This document shows positions 1 through 12,800 of a stretch of 64,000 nucleotides of DNA, in pieces. Below the pieces are notes generated by a model that was not told the origin of the DNA, searched no databases, and worked only from the letters and a program-made list of their open reading frames with translations. How positions within the stretch are numbered: position 1 is the first letter of the stretch; each line of letters opens with the position of its first letter. A program made the translations under genes and the position numbers. Source of the DNA: Prinia subflava. Taxonomy: Eukaryota; Chordata; Aves; Passeriformes; Cisticolidae. Location: the NCBI RefSeq assembly GCF_021018805.1, contig NC_086266.1, positions 3,534,001 through 3,598,000 of the forward strand. Reading direction: 5' to 3'.

Positions 1-3000
1 AGGGTGATTGGATCTAGATTAAGCTCCTCTCCAATCCTAACAATTCTACATTTCCATGATAAAAAGGGAATTCTAAACTGTTTTATGTGGTCTTGGCAGT
101 GCTTATTAGCATGGTTCCTGCTCTTGCAGTCACATAAAGCATCAAATGCTCTCATACATTTGGCTTGTGCATTGTTTCCTTTTTATTATTCTGTTTTTTT
201 CTTAGTGCACTTGCAATTCAAACCCAAAGAAGCAGCATACTTGAAGTTAAATAAGGTCTAATTCTGCTTACTGTAATTTATTAGGAGGAAATTATTTTTA
301 AAATAAAAGAATCCAAACAACTGATGTCATGGAATATGAGGAAGAAGAGCCTGTAATTTCTCTTTATAATTGAATGTGTAGTATGGTAATAGGTGGTAGC
401 ATACAGGTTGAAGTTATCTTGAATGCAGCCACTAGAAAAATAGGTTTGAGGTTCAAAAAACTGAATCTGTTGTGTTATTAATTTATTATTATAAATGATA
501 TAATTAATTCATTAATTTATTAGTATATCTGATTAAAAGTTAAATTGTGGCTTATACACAGTTAAGATGGATTGAATCAGTCTTGAGATTTTTGAGCAAG
601 GAAAATCTCAAATGTTGTGTGAAAAAAAATTAAATTCCTTTAAATCTTGGTAATTACTAAAAACAAATTGTCTTTTTTTTTTCCTCTTCTCCTTACAAAT
701 GTGTTCTTCTTGACACTTGATTTTGGTTTCTTGATGATTTTAGTCATTTTGAGGACATTTACAGATTGAAGACACTGAAATGTGCATCTAGGAAGGGGTT
801 TTAATAGATACTACACGAAACTATAAAAATGTGCCTATTCATAAATTGATTTATTCATGAAACTAGCAATTATATTTAAGAATGATAGTCTCCTAAAATA
901 TTCAGCCCTGGAACATCAGTGCAGGTAAACATCATAAATAATTATCTTAAATTGGTTACCAAGGCAGTGTAGCAGTATTAAGTTGCTATGGAAATGTTTG
1001 GTTCCTGCTCAGAGATGCCAGCACAGCTAATGCAATCTCTTCTAGTAACAGAGAAAAATCAACAGGGGGGAAATCAGTGATATATGTGGGATACAAATCA
1101 GGATTCTTGGAAAAGGGGATGTACAAGCCATAAAACTGATATATTTTGGGTTGTTTCAAATATCCATACTCCATGTCCAGAACATTTCACAGAAAGGAAG
1201 AATGTTCTTCATCCTGGCAATTAGAAAGACAGGACTCACATCAAGCTGTGCACAGATTTTTCCTGCCCAAGCTGCCATGAATCGATTCACCTTGTCATAT
1301 TTAACAAATCTCCAACAAAAATTATTTTCATGTGTTGTTATTATGAATCATACAACTCTCTCTAGTAGAAGTTGTTTGGGATTATTGTCTGAAATACACT
1401 TCCAGCATGGTATTGAATAGTAAATAAGATGATGTGCCATGGCAGCCTAAAACGTGATATTTGCACTCTGGTTTCATTACAGACATTCAATATCATATGT
1501 TAAGAAAATCAAGGAGATATTGACAGTATGACAGCCTTAGCTCAGCATAAAAAGTCTGTAATCTCTGATTTACAGAATATTGTGCTACTGAAGTGTTTAT
1601 TTGGAATTAGAACAGCCCATTCTTACTGCCTGCTCAAGTGTCCCATCACAATGAATTGCTGAAAGTTTCCACAATTGCTTTGTGCACTAAGAAACTTGCA
1701 GCAGATGTTATTTGTTGAGACAGTGAGTATTTTATTCTCTTCTTGCATAAATAAGGAGAAATGAAGGCTTTGAAGCAGATGTCAGGTGTAGGAATGGTGA
1801 CTATTATATAGCTCATTCCCATTTCATTTGAAACAATTGTCTGCAGCTTTAAAGAGTGAGAGTACTTTCTTAATTAGTTTGAAATTTGTCATTAGTTCAA
1901 AATTTCTGCAGCTTGACAACAGACTAGTACTAAAAAACTTATTTCTTCTCTACTTGAATGCTTATTTTATATAAAAATGAAAAAAATTCTATACCCTCCT
2001 TCCAAAACCAAAATTAACATGTTTTTTTGCTTTTTTTTCTTGGTCACAGGTAGTGAGGTAGTGGTGGCCAGACAAACCAGGTTTTGATGACCAAGTGTTC
2101 TTGAAAGGAGGATCAGGACATGGAGATCACAATGAAATGGTTGAGTAATACATATATTAGTGGAGAAAATGTACCTTCATTCAAGAACATTTTCAATCAT
2201 TTGCCTGCTTAACCCTTGGCTTTTTCAGAATTTCAGAGATTTGGCTTTGGAGTTCACGTATGGACTTCAGAGAATCCAAGGTGATTTCACTGAGTGCATT
2301 ATTGGGTGCAGTTTGTAAAGTGTTCCCTGTTACTTCATCATTGTAGGTTTATATTAGAAGTATCAATATTGAACTGCTAACTTTTATACATCAATGTGTT
2401 TCTCATAATAAAACAGGCCTTAATTTCTATATTATGTCATCTTTGTTTTCTTAGTTTACTTTTTTCCAAGTATCCATATCCATATTTTCCTGACAGCCTG
2501 ATTATCCTCACGTGTCTCCCATGCTCTTTGACTTCCTACTGCAGTTTTCTTAAAGAAGCACAACAAGCATGAAATTTGCTTGTTTGCTTAAAATTTGCAC
2601 AAAGATAACATTTCAGAGTACTTCCAGAAAAATATAACCACATTCCTGAAGCAACGTTGTAATTTTATGAGGGGAAAAAAGTGGATTTTGAATTTAGATA
2701 GACTGCAAAGTGAGCTTAAAAGTTGTTTCCTCCCCACCCCCATGGGTTTTGTCAAAAAAGGGAAATAGCATATGTAAAGTTTTAGCAGTATTCAAACGCT
2801 TTTTTGTAACTTGAAAAACTCTCTGCTACTTAATCGTGGATTTGATAAGAACTGTGGTAGTGATTTAAAAAAAAAAAAAAAGGCAACTGAACTACTCCCT
2901 CCTTGGTGCAAAGATGTTTCAGTGCTGTTTATTGCCTTGAAGTTGAGATTGTTTGTTGAGGGTGAAAGAGGAACATAATAGGAAAGTTTCTTTCTGCTCC

Positions 3001-4839
3001 TTAAACATCCAGAAGACTTGAAAGGAACTTCTGTTTCAGTGGATTGATGACACTTGGCCAGGGATATCAGCCACAGCTAAAAGTGCTCATTCTGTTCTGA
3101 GTCAGAAAAGGAGACTGGATGCCAGCACTGAAAAGCCATTTTTCTTCCTTGGCCTAAAGTGTAGGTCTGTGACAATCTGTCAAGTGCAGTCCTGTGGAAA
3201 TCCAGGGGTTTGGCTGACAGATGCTATCAGGAAAGTCATTGCTTTAAGAAATGCACAAAGTTGTAAGATTGAAGAATTGTCACATAACCCTCCTGATCAT
3301 GTAAAACAGCCTGGGTGGTATCTCAAATAACAAGAAATCTCTAAGAGGGATTTTTATTTCCACTCCTCAGTAGTAAATAGTCATTAAAGTCAAGCAATGC
3401 TGGTGGTTTTTGTTGGCTGCTCTTTGAATCAAATGTAAAGAGGAAGGCACTTGGAGGCTGAGAGAAGCAAATATTTTCTTCCCAGCAAGGTTTCCTAAAG
3501 CAGCTCAGAACAGGATGGAGATCCCTCAGCTCTGTGGAAAGCTGATAGATGAGCTGATGTGGCAAAGAGTTGGTTCTGTCAGGAGAATTCGAGGCTGAAA
3601 CTTGGAAAGGACCAAGGAAATTTCATACACAATTATGTTTGTGTAGCAAATTCTCCACATTTTAACGTCCTTTTTTTTCCCTCAGCTGTTACACCGCACA
3701 TAAATTTCGCAATTTCATTAAGAAAAAATACTTGCTCACATGAACTCAAGAGCACCTCGTGTTTCTGTGGGAAAATGGACTGGGAAAATGAAATATTCTG
3801 TCACCATGAGCCAAGAGGGAGCAGTTTATGTAGCAATGGGAAGGGATAAATAAATGGAGAATTGTACCCTTATATAATCCAACTGCATCATCCAGCTCCT
3901 TTGCCTGATACCTGTAATTCCAGGTTGCTCCTATACCTGTAATTCCAAAGGGATGCCAAGAAAGGACACTTGAAAGCTGTTGTGGGGGAGGCCTTTAAAA
4001 ATTGTGACAGAAATATTAAAGTAAGACAAGAAAATGAGAAGCAACTTGACCTTAAAGTTGCCAGGCTATTACAGAGGAACTGGGAAACATTTTGATCTAG
4101 AAAATAAATCAAAAGTAGCAGCTGTTGTGCACTTAAAAGTAAATGCAGAAGATAAGCTGTTTCAAGTGTTACTTTGACTTCCTTATTTTGTTAATACTGT
4201 TTTTTATTTCTGAGAGCTGATGAAATCAGGTCAAACTTGTAAGAAAACATAGATTTTAAGAAAAGCTTTTGTAAGCAGAAATCTAAAATATCATTTAAAA
4301 AAAAGGAAATTTCTTTCATGCATTCTCCCCCTATCTGTTGACTTCCAATGAATAATGAAAGCAAATTTAAAAAAGAAAAGTGATTGTTTTAATATATTTA
4401 TTTGTTAATTAAAATAGTCTTTTTTTCTGGTATAAGGCCAACAAGTCTTGCATCCTCTATGGGATACTTAACTCTCTAATACCTGGAATTAATCTAACAT
4501 TTTGCAAGTATGCACTTGCAAGAACAGATGGGGGTGATTAAAGGGTGGCTTATTATTCAGTCCCTTAACACCAAATACTGTTGTTTGATTTCCATTTAGT
4601 AACGCTGGAGTTTGTACGTGTTCAAATTTTAATTACAATCATTTCCCATGTCTGATATTTTCTTTCGGTTTTAATACATCTGATTAGGGCTTCAGGGCCT
4701 CCTACCTCACTTTCACCATTTAAATGAGATTTAAAACCTTCAGGGGTTACAATATTCCTTTCTGGACTGCTGAGGGACTCCGTTCCTTAGCATTGTGTTT
4801 ATTAGATTGTATTATTTCAATTCTTTAGCAGAGATTCCT
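1..4839. other. AT-rich unique DNA, no gene seen
   Basis: No exon, RNA gene or transposon was recognised here. The sequence is AT-rich with short homopolymer runs, for example a 15-base A run at 2867-2881. A GTTGCTATGGAAAT string at 982-995 resembles an RFX X-box half with its spacer, but a single motif is weak evidence. A direct repeat of about 15 bases (acctgtaattcca) occurs twice near 3910-3952. Open frames up to 96 codons (for example 3559-3849, plus strand) have no recognisable domain and are within chance expectation for this base composition. Confidence 0.7.
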
Positions 4840-5400
4840 CTTGAAGGCAGTGAAAGCTGTGTGTGTTCACAGGATCACACAGAGCTCTGCTTTAGAAAAT
4901 GCATCACTTTCAGCACCTGATTTGCTGACTCACGGGCTAATACTTGACTCATGTCTGATTTCTAAAGACATTTCTGATTTCTATTCTGGGTTCTTCCCCT
5001 GAGACTAAACTTACTCTGCTTTGCAAGGTATATTGATTTTTTAAAAAGCCCGCGGCCTTTGAAAACCGAGCTGTGAGGTTATAAACCTCTGATCTTCAAG
5101 GGGATGTTCTGGAGTTCCTTTTTCATGGGCTGATGTATTAGGGGCTATCAATCATTAATTAAGTTTTAATGCAGTCAGTTTGTGGTGGCATCCCCACCAT
5201 GGCTTGGGGAAGACACGACTCAGCTCTGCAGCTTCCTACAAAACCTTTAGTGAGGGACAAATGAACTGTCCACAAATTAATCTTTACAATTTCTAATTTT
5301 AACTGCGTGAGTAAGACGGGGCAATTTGGCTTCTCACAAATTATTTGTCGCTGATCATTTCAGAAAATCTTGAAGACGTGGCTGGGCAGGGGACCCTATG
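4840..5400. promoter_or_regulatory. Candidate conserved non-coding element
   Basis: This patch differs from its AT-rich surroundings by keeping several CpGs (around 5050-5070, 5216 and 5308-5319) and by carrying a cluster of plausible binding motifs. ATCAATCA at 5147-5154 is the reverse complement of the PBX/HOX consensus TGATTGAT. It is followed at once by the homeodomain-type palindrome TTAATTAA at 5155-5162. A perfect 15-base inverted repeat, GAGGTTATAAACCTC, lies at 5075-5089. No frame is open over a meaningful length, so a regulatory role is more plausible than an exon. This is inference from composition and motifs only. A neutral stretch could show the same by chance. Confidence 0.25.
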
Positions 5401-8400
5401 GTTAACACTGCCAGGAGAAATGGAGGATTTGGGCAATTGTGTTTTCTCACTAGCTCTTGATGTTCTGCACATTTCCCATTGCTCTGTGTGGTGTGGAGGA
5501 TTCCTGGTCCTGCTGCTTTAGGTCTTTGAAAACTGTACAGTTGATCTCTAGGCTTTCCAAAATAAGGCTCTTAGAGTATTTTTCTGTCTAATCCAACCAA
5601 AATCTGAAAGCCTAAAACATCCTTCAGATACATCTTGTACATTGATGTACTTATCTGATAAAAAGATTCTGGCTAAGTATCAATTGAGAAATTTTTTTAA
5701 AATTAAAAGCAGTTAGAACTAAGCAAACTCATGGTATCAAATTTGCAAGTTTTAATTAAGGCCCATTTTTAATTGTTTCAGATAGGAGTTGAGGAACTAA
5801 AAGCAGCAGCAAGCTGGTGAAATGACCAAGGTTTTATAAATGAGCTTCATTTGAGCAACTCCACTTGGAATATATTTAGTACCAAATTTACAGAACAATG
5901 GTAATGAAATAAGGGTTGCTATGTTTGTATCCATGCAATTTGCATTTAATAAAATATTAAAATACTACTGTGTTGTTATGCCTGCATAGCTCTGTTTGTT
6001 TATACCTTTACATGATTATTTCTGTAATGAGCAATCATTAGTTTAATACAATTTTTGAATGTGAGCAAGTGTAATCTCCAGGCTACTTGACAGCGCATAT
6101 TTTAACTTAAGTATGATCAAAGTACATTTCATTATCAGTTATAACCATTTGTAGAGAGAAAAGATTTAGAACAATTTGAATAAAATTGTTGAAAGGGGAA
6201 CAAGTTTGGCTTTTCATCAGTAATGCTTGTCAACTTACTCCTCCCCTCTGTGGCCCTGTGTCCCGTTACATAAATTGTAGCCATCTGGTAATAAAATAGG
6301 TAATGAAAAGCACTGTTCAGGAATGGTTTACTCTAGAAAGTCACAAAACCATTCCTACAGCTCTCCTTGTGGAAGCTGCCAGCTGCTGTTGAGTCAGGGA
6401 GAGATATCATGACCTGAAAAAAGTCCTCTAGCACACATCCTATGAATTGAATTAGGGACAAACAAATGCCCTCTCTATGCCACCTCTCAGTGCAGAGCAT
6501 GTCAGCAGCTGGAGAAATGCCAAGTTTGGGCAGAAATCTCAACCCCAGAGAATCGAATTTGGCAATAAAAAGCCACGTGCTCAGTCTGTTATTATAAAGC
6601 AAGAGTGTTCAGTATAGGGGGATGAAGGGAAAGAAGAGGCTTGACCAAATTAAGGCATTTTAGTTCCTTATTCTAATGTCCCATTCTTCAGCAACCTGAA
6701 TTACATCATTCCCTGTTCCCCTCATCTGGGTCCCTCTCCACTTTTAACAGCTTATTTTGCACAGCCAAAAGTTTTCATTGTTTAATGGTTTTTGTCATGC
6801 TGCTATACCTTTTTTTTTTTAAATTAAGAATAACTTTAATGCTGAATCACATGCCATAAATTGTTTGCAGTTGCTATTGGTCAGAATTTCTATTAGCATT
6901 TTTAACATTTTCTGCTGATTTTTTTTCTCCTTATGGCTGGAGGGATCCCCTCAAACCAGATCCCACTGGGTGAAAAATCTGAGAAAGCAAAAAACCTTTT
7001 TTTTTTTGAGGCAGCAGAACTTGGCCTGATGCAGGCAGTGTATGGCCCAAATAATTCCTGTAGAGCCCAAGCCTTGCAGAGAGGAAGGTGCATTGTAGGC
7101 AAGATCAAAATGCCCAGGCCTAGGGTAGCTGCTGTAAAATAACCAGATAAAGCCAGCTTAGTGTGGGCTCTGTCCCATTTGCTGTAAATCTGGCGTTGTT
7201 TGCTTTCTTTTTTCTTAAGGGTGAGATTTTTTAGGACCCTAATGTTTAATGATTTAATTAAATGGCACCTAGGATTGGAATCAGAATTCCAGCATTCTTT
7301 AGGGAGAAAGTGAAAGGGTCAAACTGTGTTCAAGACATCTGTGCTGTGTCTCCTTCCCACTCTGAAAATGCTGAACGGCAACAACCTGAGCCTACACCAT
7401 AATCTGCACATTTATTTAAGGGCTAAAATAAGAGCTAAACTACTTTGAAAATCTGGCCCTAATACCACCACTGTGAGAGCTACTTATGTATTTAAAAAGT
7501 CTTAAAATTCTAAGAATAGAGAGTTGCAGATTCTCTTGAAGGAAAGTTGTGGAACCCACAAGATTTGCCTTGTTGAGTGATGTGCTTAGCTTAGTTTTAA
7601 AATAAGAGAATAGTTTAGGCATTTCCAGGGCTAACGTGGTATCTGTGCAATGTCGAGTTTATTCCTGGACTTCTCTTGGACTGGTTGAGTTTTTTGGAAT
7701 AATTTCTGTGCTACAGGAACAATGTACTTGTGCTCTGGACTTTGCAGAACATTTAGCACTGGGACATGAGTTATTTTCCTGTTGGCCTTGTCACAGTTGT
7801 TCAGGTTGCTCAGCAGTGAATGTCTTATTGATCACACCTTCAAATCTCCTAGGGTAATTGGGCTTAAACCTGGCAGAAATTGAAAAAGAATTATTAAAAA
7901 ATTTATTAGTGAAATGTGTTTTAAGTGAGAAGGAGATCCGAGGCCTTTAGCTGTCAAATATTTAGGCTTACACCATTTTCTCTAAAACATTTAATTTGGA
8001 GCCTTTCATCCAGTTAATTTTTCTTTTCCTAATACATGTTTCTGTTGGTTAGCTCTGCTCATTTCAGCATATTTGCTTCTAATTTGCAATGTTCTGAGAG
8101 GCAAATACAGGCTAGCACTGCTGTAGCAGTCTCCTCTACACCTGCAGAAACAGTGACTTCCTTCTGGATTGGCGTATATTTATTCTGCCTCTGGAGAAAC
8201 CTGCAATTTAGTTAATATGTTATTCATGTTTATTAAGAACATGCCACAGCAAAGTAAAATAACTACTGGTTTGTAATTCCAGATAAATACCCTCTCCTTT
8301 ACAAGGACAACTCTTCAAATGTGAATTTTTTGTGGTACCTCTTTGAACTTGAAGTGCATTGAATGGGAAAGAGCAAACCCAGTAGTTTTGAAATATTCCC

Positions 8401-8815
8401 ATTAAAAAAAAAAAAAACAGGCAGAGTTGCCTGGAGAAAAGTAATTCTGTCTGTTTTGTGGACGACTGTGTTTCCAAATGTATTTCCTTTGAGATCCCCA
8501 AGTGTTTTGAAACTCTCTGGGAAAGAAAACGATTTTTGAAGCTGCTCACCTGGCAGGCTGCCTGGGAGCTGTCGATGTCAGGAGCTCCTGATTATTCTTC
8601 CAGGTCATCCACAGGCTCTCAGCCCACCAGGTGAGCTGCCAGGAGCTAAACAAGCCAGACACCAAGAGGAAAGGAAAAAAAGCTTTCCCACAGAAACACG
8701 GTTTGGCATGTGAATCTGGAAATGTTGCTTTGGATCCGTTAAACGCTGTCAAAATGAAATTATTTCGTGTGACATTTCAATTTAAATAAGCCAGCAAATG
8801 CCACAGACTAATATT
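5401..8815. other. Unique DNA, no gene seen
   Basis: No recognisable exon, repeat or RNA gene. Open frames reach 109 codons (8220-8549, minus strand) without any domain or splice context I could identify. Short A or T runs occur at about 6811-6820 and 8404-8416. Confidence 0.65.
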
Positions 8816-8877
8816 TTCTTTTTCTTTTTTTTCTTTTCTTTTTTTTTTTCTTTTTTTTTTTCCTTTTTTTTTTTCCT
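8816..8877. repeat. T-rich polypyrimidine tract
   Basis: A stretch of about 60 bases is made only of T and C, mostly T with single C interruptions. It is a low-complexity tract and ends about 35 bases upstream of a TATA-like box at 8913. It could be the decayed tail of a retrotransposed sequence on the minus strand, or simply slippage-generated. There is no flanking duplication that I can see. Confidence 0.85.
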
Positions 8878-8912
8878 AGTCATCTCTCATTTCACTTTCA
8901 TCCTGGACTGGC

Positions 8913-8920
8913 TATAAAAG
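8913..8920 (+). promoter_or_regulatory. TATA-box-like motif TATAAAAG
   Basis: A good match to the vertebrate TATA consensus lies in a moderately GC-richer stretch. An ATG in acceptable Kozak context (A at -3) follows at 9069, about 125 bases downstream of where transcription would begin. That ATG opens a 35-codon frame ending in TAG at 9174-9176. The peptide begins MKSSVVFYQRNW and has no hydrophobic signal sequence. I do not recognise the product. Single TATA matches are common by chance in AT-rich DNA, so this is a weak candidate. Confidence 0.12.
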
Positions 8921-9077
8921 TGAGACAATAATTACAGCATTGATGCAGCTCAGGCCAGAGCAGCTTTGATTTGTGGATTAGCTCGACTTTAGGAGTGGTC
9001 CAGGGAGAGTCTTTGCCATTTACACACCGTGCTTTCACAGAACCTGCACAGAGAACCACAGCAGCAAAATGAAGTCC

Positions 9078-9524
9078 TCAGTTGTGTTTTACCAAAGAAA
9101 TTGGTACAGATACAGGGAGGCTGAATGCAGGGATGATCACCACGTTATGATGATCACCATTATTCTCTTTAGTTAGTGATGGCCAAGGTTTTGCTAACTC
9201 ATCAGTGGAAGGAAAGCTGGAACTTGGCACTGAGTTTGTGCAGGGCTGAAATAACTTTTTATCTCTTCTATGAGAGTTTATTCTGGGTGAATTCATAAAC
9301 TTCCTCCTGTCTGCTAACAGACACATCAATAGGATGATGGAGAAAACGAGAACCAAAGATGATAGAGGAGGAGAAGGAAACCAATTTATACTGATGATCA
9401 TACTGAAAATAAATGAAACATTAACAGAATTTGCTCTTTTAAAACCACCACTTTGTTTAAGGCTTGGAGAGCAAAGAAGGAATAGTGTCAGAGGGAATAA
9501 AACCACTGACTCAGTGTGATACAC
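9078..9524 (-). CDS. Unrecognised 148-codon open frame, probably chance
   Basis: This is the longest frame in the window that is not made of repeats. The translation begins MYHTESVVLFPLTLFLLC. It has a hydrophobic N-terminus (residues about 7-19) and a second hydrophobic stretch at about 54-70 that ends in a basic ADRRK motif. That is the pattern of a small one- or two-span membrane protein. The C-terminal half is polar and rich in serine and proline. I do not recognise a family. By a rough estimate for DNA of this composition, about one frame of this length is expected by chance in 64 kb over six frames, so length alone proves nothing. No splice sites or poly(A) signal clearly belong to it. 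Confidence 0.1.
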   Translation of the reverse strand: MYHTESVVLFPLTLFLLCSPSLKQSGGFKRANSVNVSFIFSMIISINWFPSPPLSSLVLVFSIILLMCLLADRRKFMNSPRINSHRRDKKLFQPCTNSVPSSSFPSTDELAKPWPSLTKENNGDHHNVVIIPAFSLPVSVPISLVKHN

Positions 9525-9831
9525 AACTGAGCAAGGAAGTCACTGATAAATTAAAGTGTTTTCTCCCTAGCCCTTGTGATTAAACACTGCACTTATGGGC
9601 GTATTTTGCATTAAAATAGCTCATTAAGGAGTAGCCAGTTGACACAATGTGCATTTAGAGGGGTCAAAGGGACATTAACCATTTGCAATAAGACTGTAAA
9701 TCCAGAAGGGGTTCCTTGGAATTAAAACCATTTTATTTATGCTGCTGGGCAAACATTAAACCCGCAGGCCATGAAAAGACTCTGTGGTTAAGTATTGTTC
9801 TGTAAAATAGAAGACCAATAGAGACTGAGGA
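9525..9831. other. Unique DNA, no gene seen
   Basis: A short AT-rich stretch between the open frame at 9.1-9.5 kb and the G/T tract. Nothing recognisable. Confidence 0.6.
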
Positions 9832-9898
9832 TTTTTTGGGTTTTGTTTCTGCTTTTTTGGGGTTTTTTTTGTTTGGTTGGTTTTTTGGGTTTTTTTGT
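9832..9898 (+). repeat. G/T-rich simple tract
   Basis: T runs are interrupted by GG, GGG and GGGG groups over about 67 bases, with one short C-containing break. The plus strand carries nearly all the G. This is the first of several tracts of this type in the window (22.6, 27.1 and 34.9 kb on plus; 23.5 kb on minus). The G groups are too few and uneven for a confident G-quadruplex call. Confidence 0.8.
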
Positions 9899-12800
9899 CA
9901 TCACAAAGACAATTTAGGGGGTTATAAAGCATGGGTGGGGTTGAGATGATGGTGACTACATTCAGTAAATAAAAAAAATAATAATTCCCTCAGCTGTCAT
10001 TTCAAGACCTTCTGGTAGTACTAGAATATAGTTACACATTTCAGGAAGGCTAAAGCTATAAAAAGGAAGTTAATCAGTTTGCATTAATCATAGTCAGAGA
10101 AACTCCATAGACAATTGTAAGACTAAAAATATGCATCACGGGCCATAACTGGTGTGGTTTAACTTACTTTGCAGAGTTGGCCTTTGATTTAATGTATCAG
10201 TTAATTAGGTAAAATAATTACAGTTTTGTGTTAAGTAGCTACTCTAGGCATATGGTAGATGTTAATGGGAAAATGTGAAGATGAGTAACCATACTGCCAG
10301 CAGTTGTGCTCAGTTCTAATATGAGATATAATGTGAGCCAGTTACTTTACTGGACCCCAAAGTATTGTCATTTTTTATTTTTTATTTTTTTTTACCTTTG
10401 AAGCATGTAGAAATCTGATCTCATCAAGAGTAGCAGGTTAATATGATGCACTCTGTAAAAATGAATGTCTGAGAACTAAGCTATGGCCAAGTGTACAAAA
10501 GGAGCAATTTTTTGTTGGTCTTAAGAACATTATTTCATTAAAGAGAAGCGAACTCTGGAAAGAAAATGCAGCTACATTAACATCACCACATGGTGTGTGT
10601 GTGTTAGAATTCTGCTGAAAGGGAACAGAACTGAAAACACCGATTGCCTTTGGGCAGCTTACTTTGGAAAGCATAAAATTAGGGAATCTCATACCTTCAG
10701 AATCTAGGGTATTTTGACTTTCAAAAGGAGTATGTCTTCCTCTGGTGTCAAAATTCTGTGCTTTGTCAAAAAGAAAAGCTACAACTCCTTTTAATGCTTT
10801 CTTTATTGCTTGCCTAAACCTCATTAAACAGTCAGCTATTTGGATCTAATCTTCTCAGAATAAATTCCCGGCTCTGTTGGTCTTAATTTACAAGACAATC
10901 CCCCTTTAGAAGGGCCACTTGCTTCTCCCTGAATATCCAGCAACATTAAGATTAATGCGTGATTTCTGCAGCACTTGTGAAGCCATTTCAAAACCAGAAA
11001 CTTTGACTTCTGATCTTTGCATGAGTAGCACACAAAGAGTCAGAACAACTTCAAAGGAAATATAATTTGCAGGGGTAGCTGCTTTGCAAGGTGTGCAATC
11101 CCCACTCATTAATCTTTTTCTCCTTGTGTGGGACATATTTCCCTTGTTGATCCTTTTGAGTCTTTGCTGAATTTCTCATCTCCTATCCCAGGGCAGAGAT
11201 TTTCAATGAATATTTATGGGTGGTTTCCTTCAGAGATTTTTTATTACCTTGTCCAGAGGAAAGGGAGCAGTGTTTGGATGAAATACCTTAGTACTGAAAA
11301 AACCCCTTATGCCCTGGTTTTGAATTAAATCGATTTTGGTGAAGAGGAAGAAAAGCCACCTGTGTGAATTTGGCAAGGGGTGGAGTGCCTGGTAAATGTG
11401 AGAAAAAATCACAAAATCCTTCCTGTGAGAAGTAAAGGATCTCTTGGTTTACAGGACTGTTATGTCTCACGTTGTTTATTTTGTCAGTGTGCATGCTGGG
11501 GGTCTCAAATTTGGCAAATTCTAGTTCAAAAAGGTTTTTTAATGATTGTTTTTCTGATAAGAAACAGCATCTGCAAAGAGTATTAAGATGAATTCTGTCT
11601 GTCAAAGCATTGTATTTTCAAATCCTGCAGATCTTACGAGCTCCCAACCTGTCAAGTTCTTTGCAAGCACTCTGAATTTAAATCTGATAAACACAGAATA
11701 TAGCTCCAACTCTTAAGTCCATCTCTAAATGTTTATTTCAACAGGAAAAATACAACTATAGTGCCTTGTGCTAACAGTATAAGACATTTGTGCACACTGT
11801 GTAGATTTATTAGCCCAGAGGTCAAGGGAATGGAGCTCTCAGGTGTGTTCAGATGTCTCATGGAATAATCTTTACATTTCTTTTTTATTTCATTTTCCAG
11901 ATGTGCTTGGCCTAGAACAGAAGGTCACTTTTTACTGTATTAAGACAGGTAAATGGAAGGTACATTCTAATTCAGTTAAGAAAAAAGGCACGTTCCTCAG
12001 GAATCCCTTCTAAGGTGGCAATAAAAGTTATTTATTTCAATGGAGATGGTTCATGAAATAGCTCAATATATTAACTGGGGTTTTTAGTATTGGAAATAAT
12101 TGGAAGTGAAGCCAGGAAATGCCTGCTTTATTTTAGACATATCATCTCTGAGGAAGGAATAAAACAAATCAATAACTGTCATAGCATAAAGGAAGTTGGA
12201 AAATTTTATTTAAATATAGATATGCATGTATATATCAAAAGAGGAGGATTTTCTCTGTTGTCAGTTCCTCATAAGGTTTCTTTTTGACTGGAGTTTTTTC
12301 CAATCTCTTAATGAGTGCAAGCTAAAAAATGCTTAACATAAGGACTTTTTTTAAAGGTTTTTTTCATTATGCAGTGATATCAGTGATCATCAGTTCATCT
12401 CAGTCACTACTTTTATTAGTAATTTGAAATTAATGTGGTTTTCTATAGCTAAAATTTAAAATGTTGCTCTTGATTGAAATATTAGAGGGCCAAAAGTGTG
12501 AACTACAGTTATATATGCACAACAGCAGATTAATGATGCTGTGGCTAATTTAAATAGATGCATATGAGAACACAATAAAGGAAGAAAATAAGTCAAAATA
12601 CTGTTGACTATAATTTAAAGTATAAAAATAGAGGGAAAAAACCTCCTATATTTATGATAGATAAGTGGTCTGCTTAGGGCAGCCTAGAAATTTACATTTT
12701 ACACAATCTGAAATGAGGTTTGAGAAGATCTGAGACTGATAAACCAGGGCCATAAAATAAATTAATTAGATTAGAGATTATGGGGTGATCATAGGAGGAG

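Noticed and set aside
5578..5600. TCTAATCCAACC, resembling part of the CR1 3' end
   Set aside because: The flanking GGTTGGAAGGGACC-type core is absent, so a 12-base likeness is not enough.
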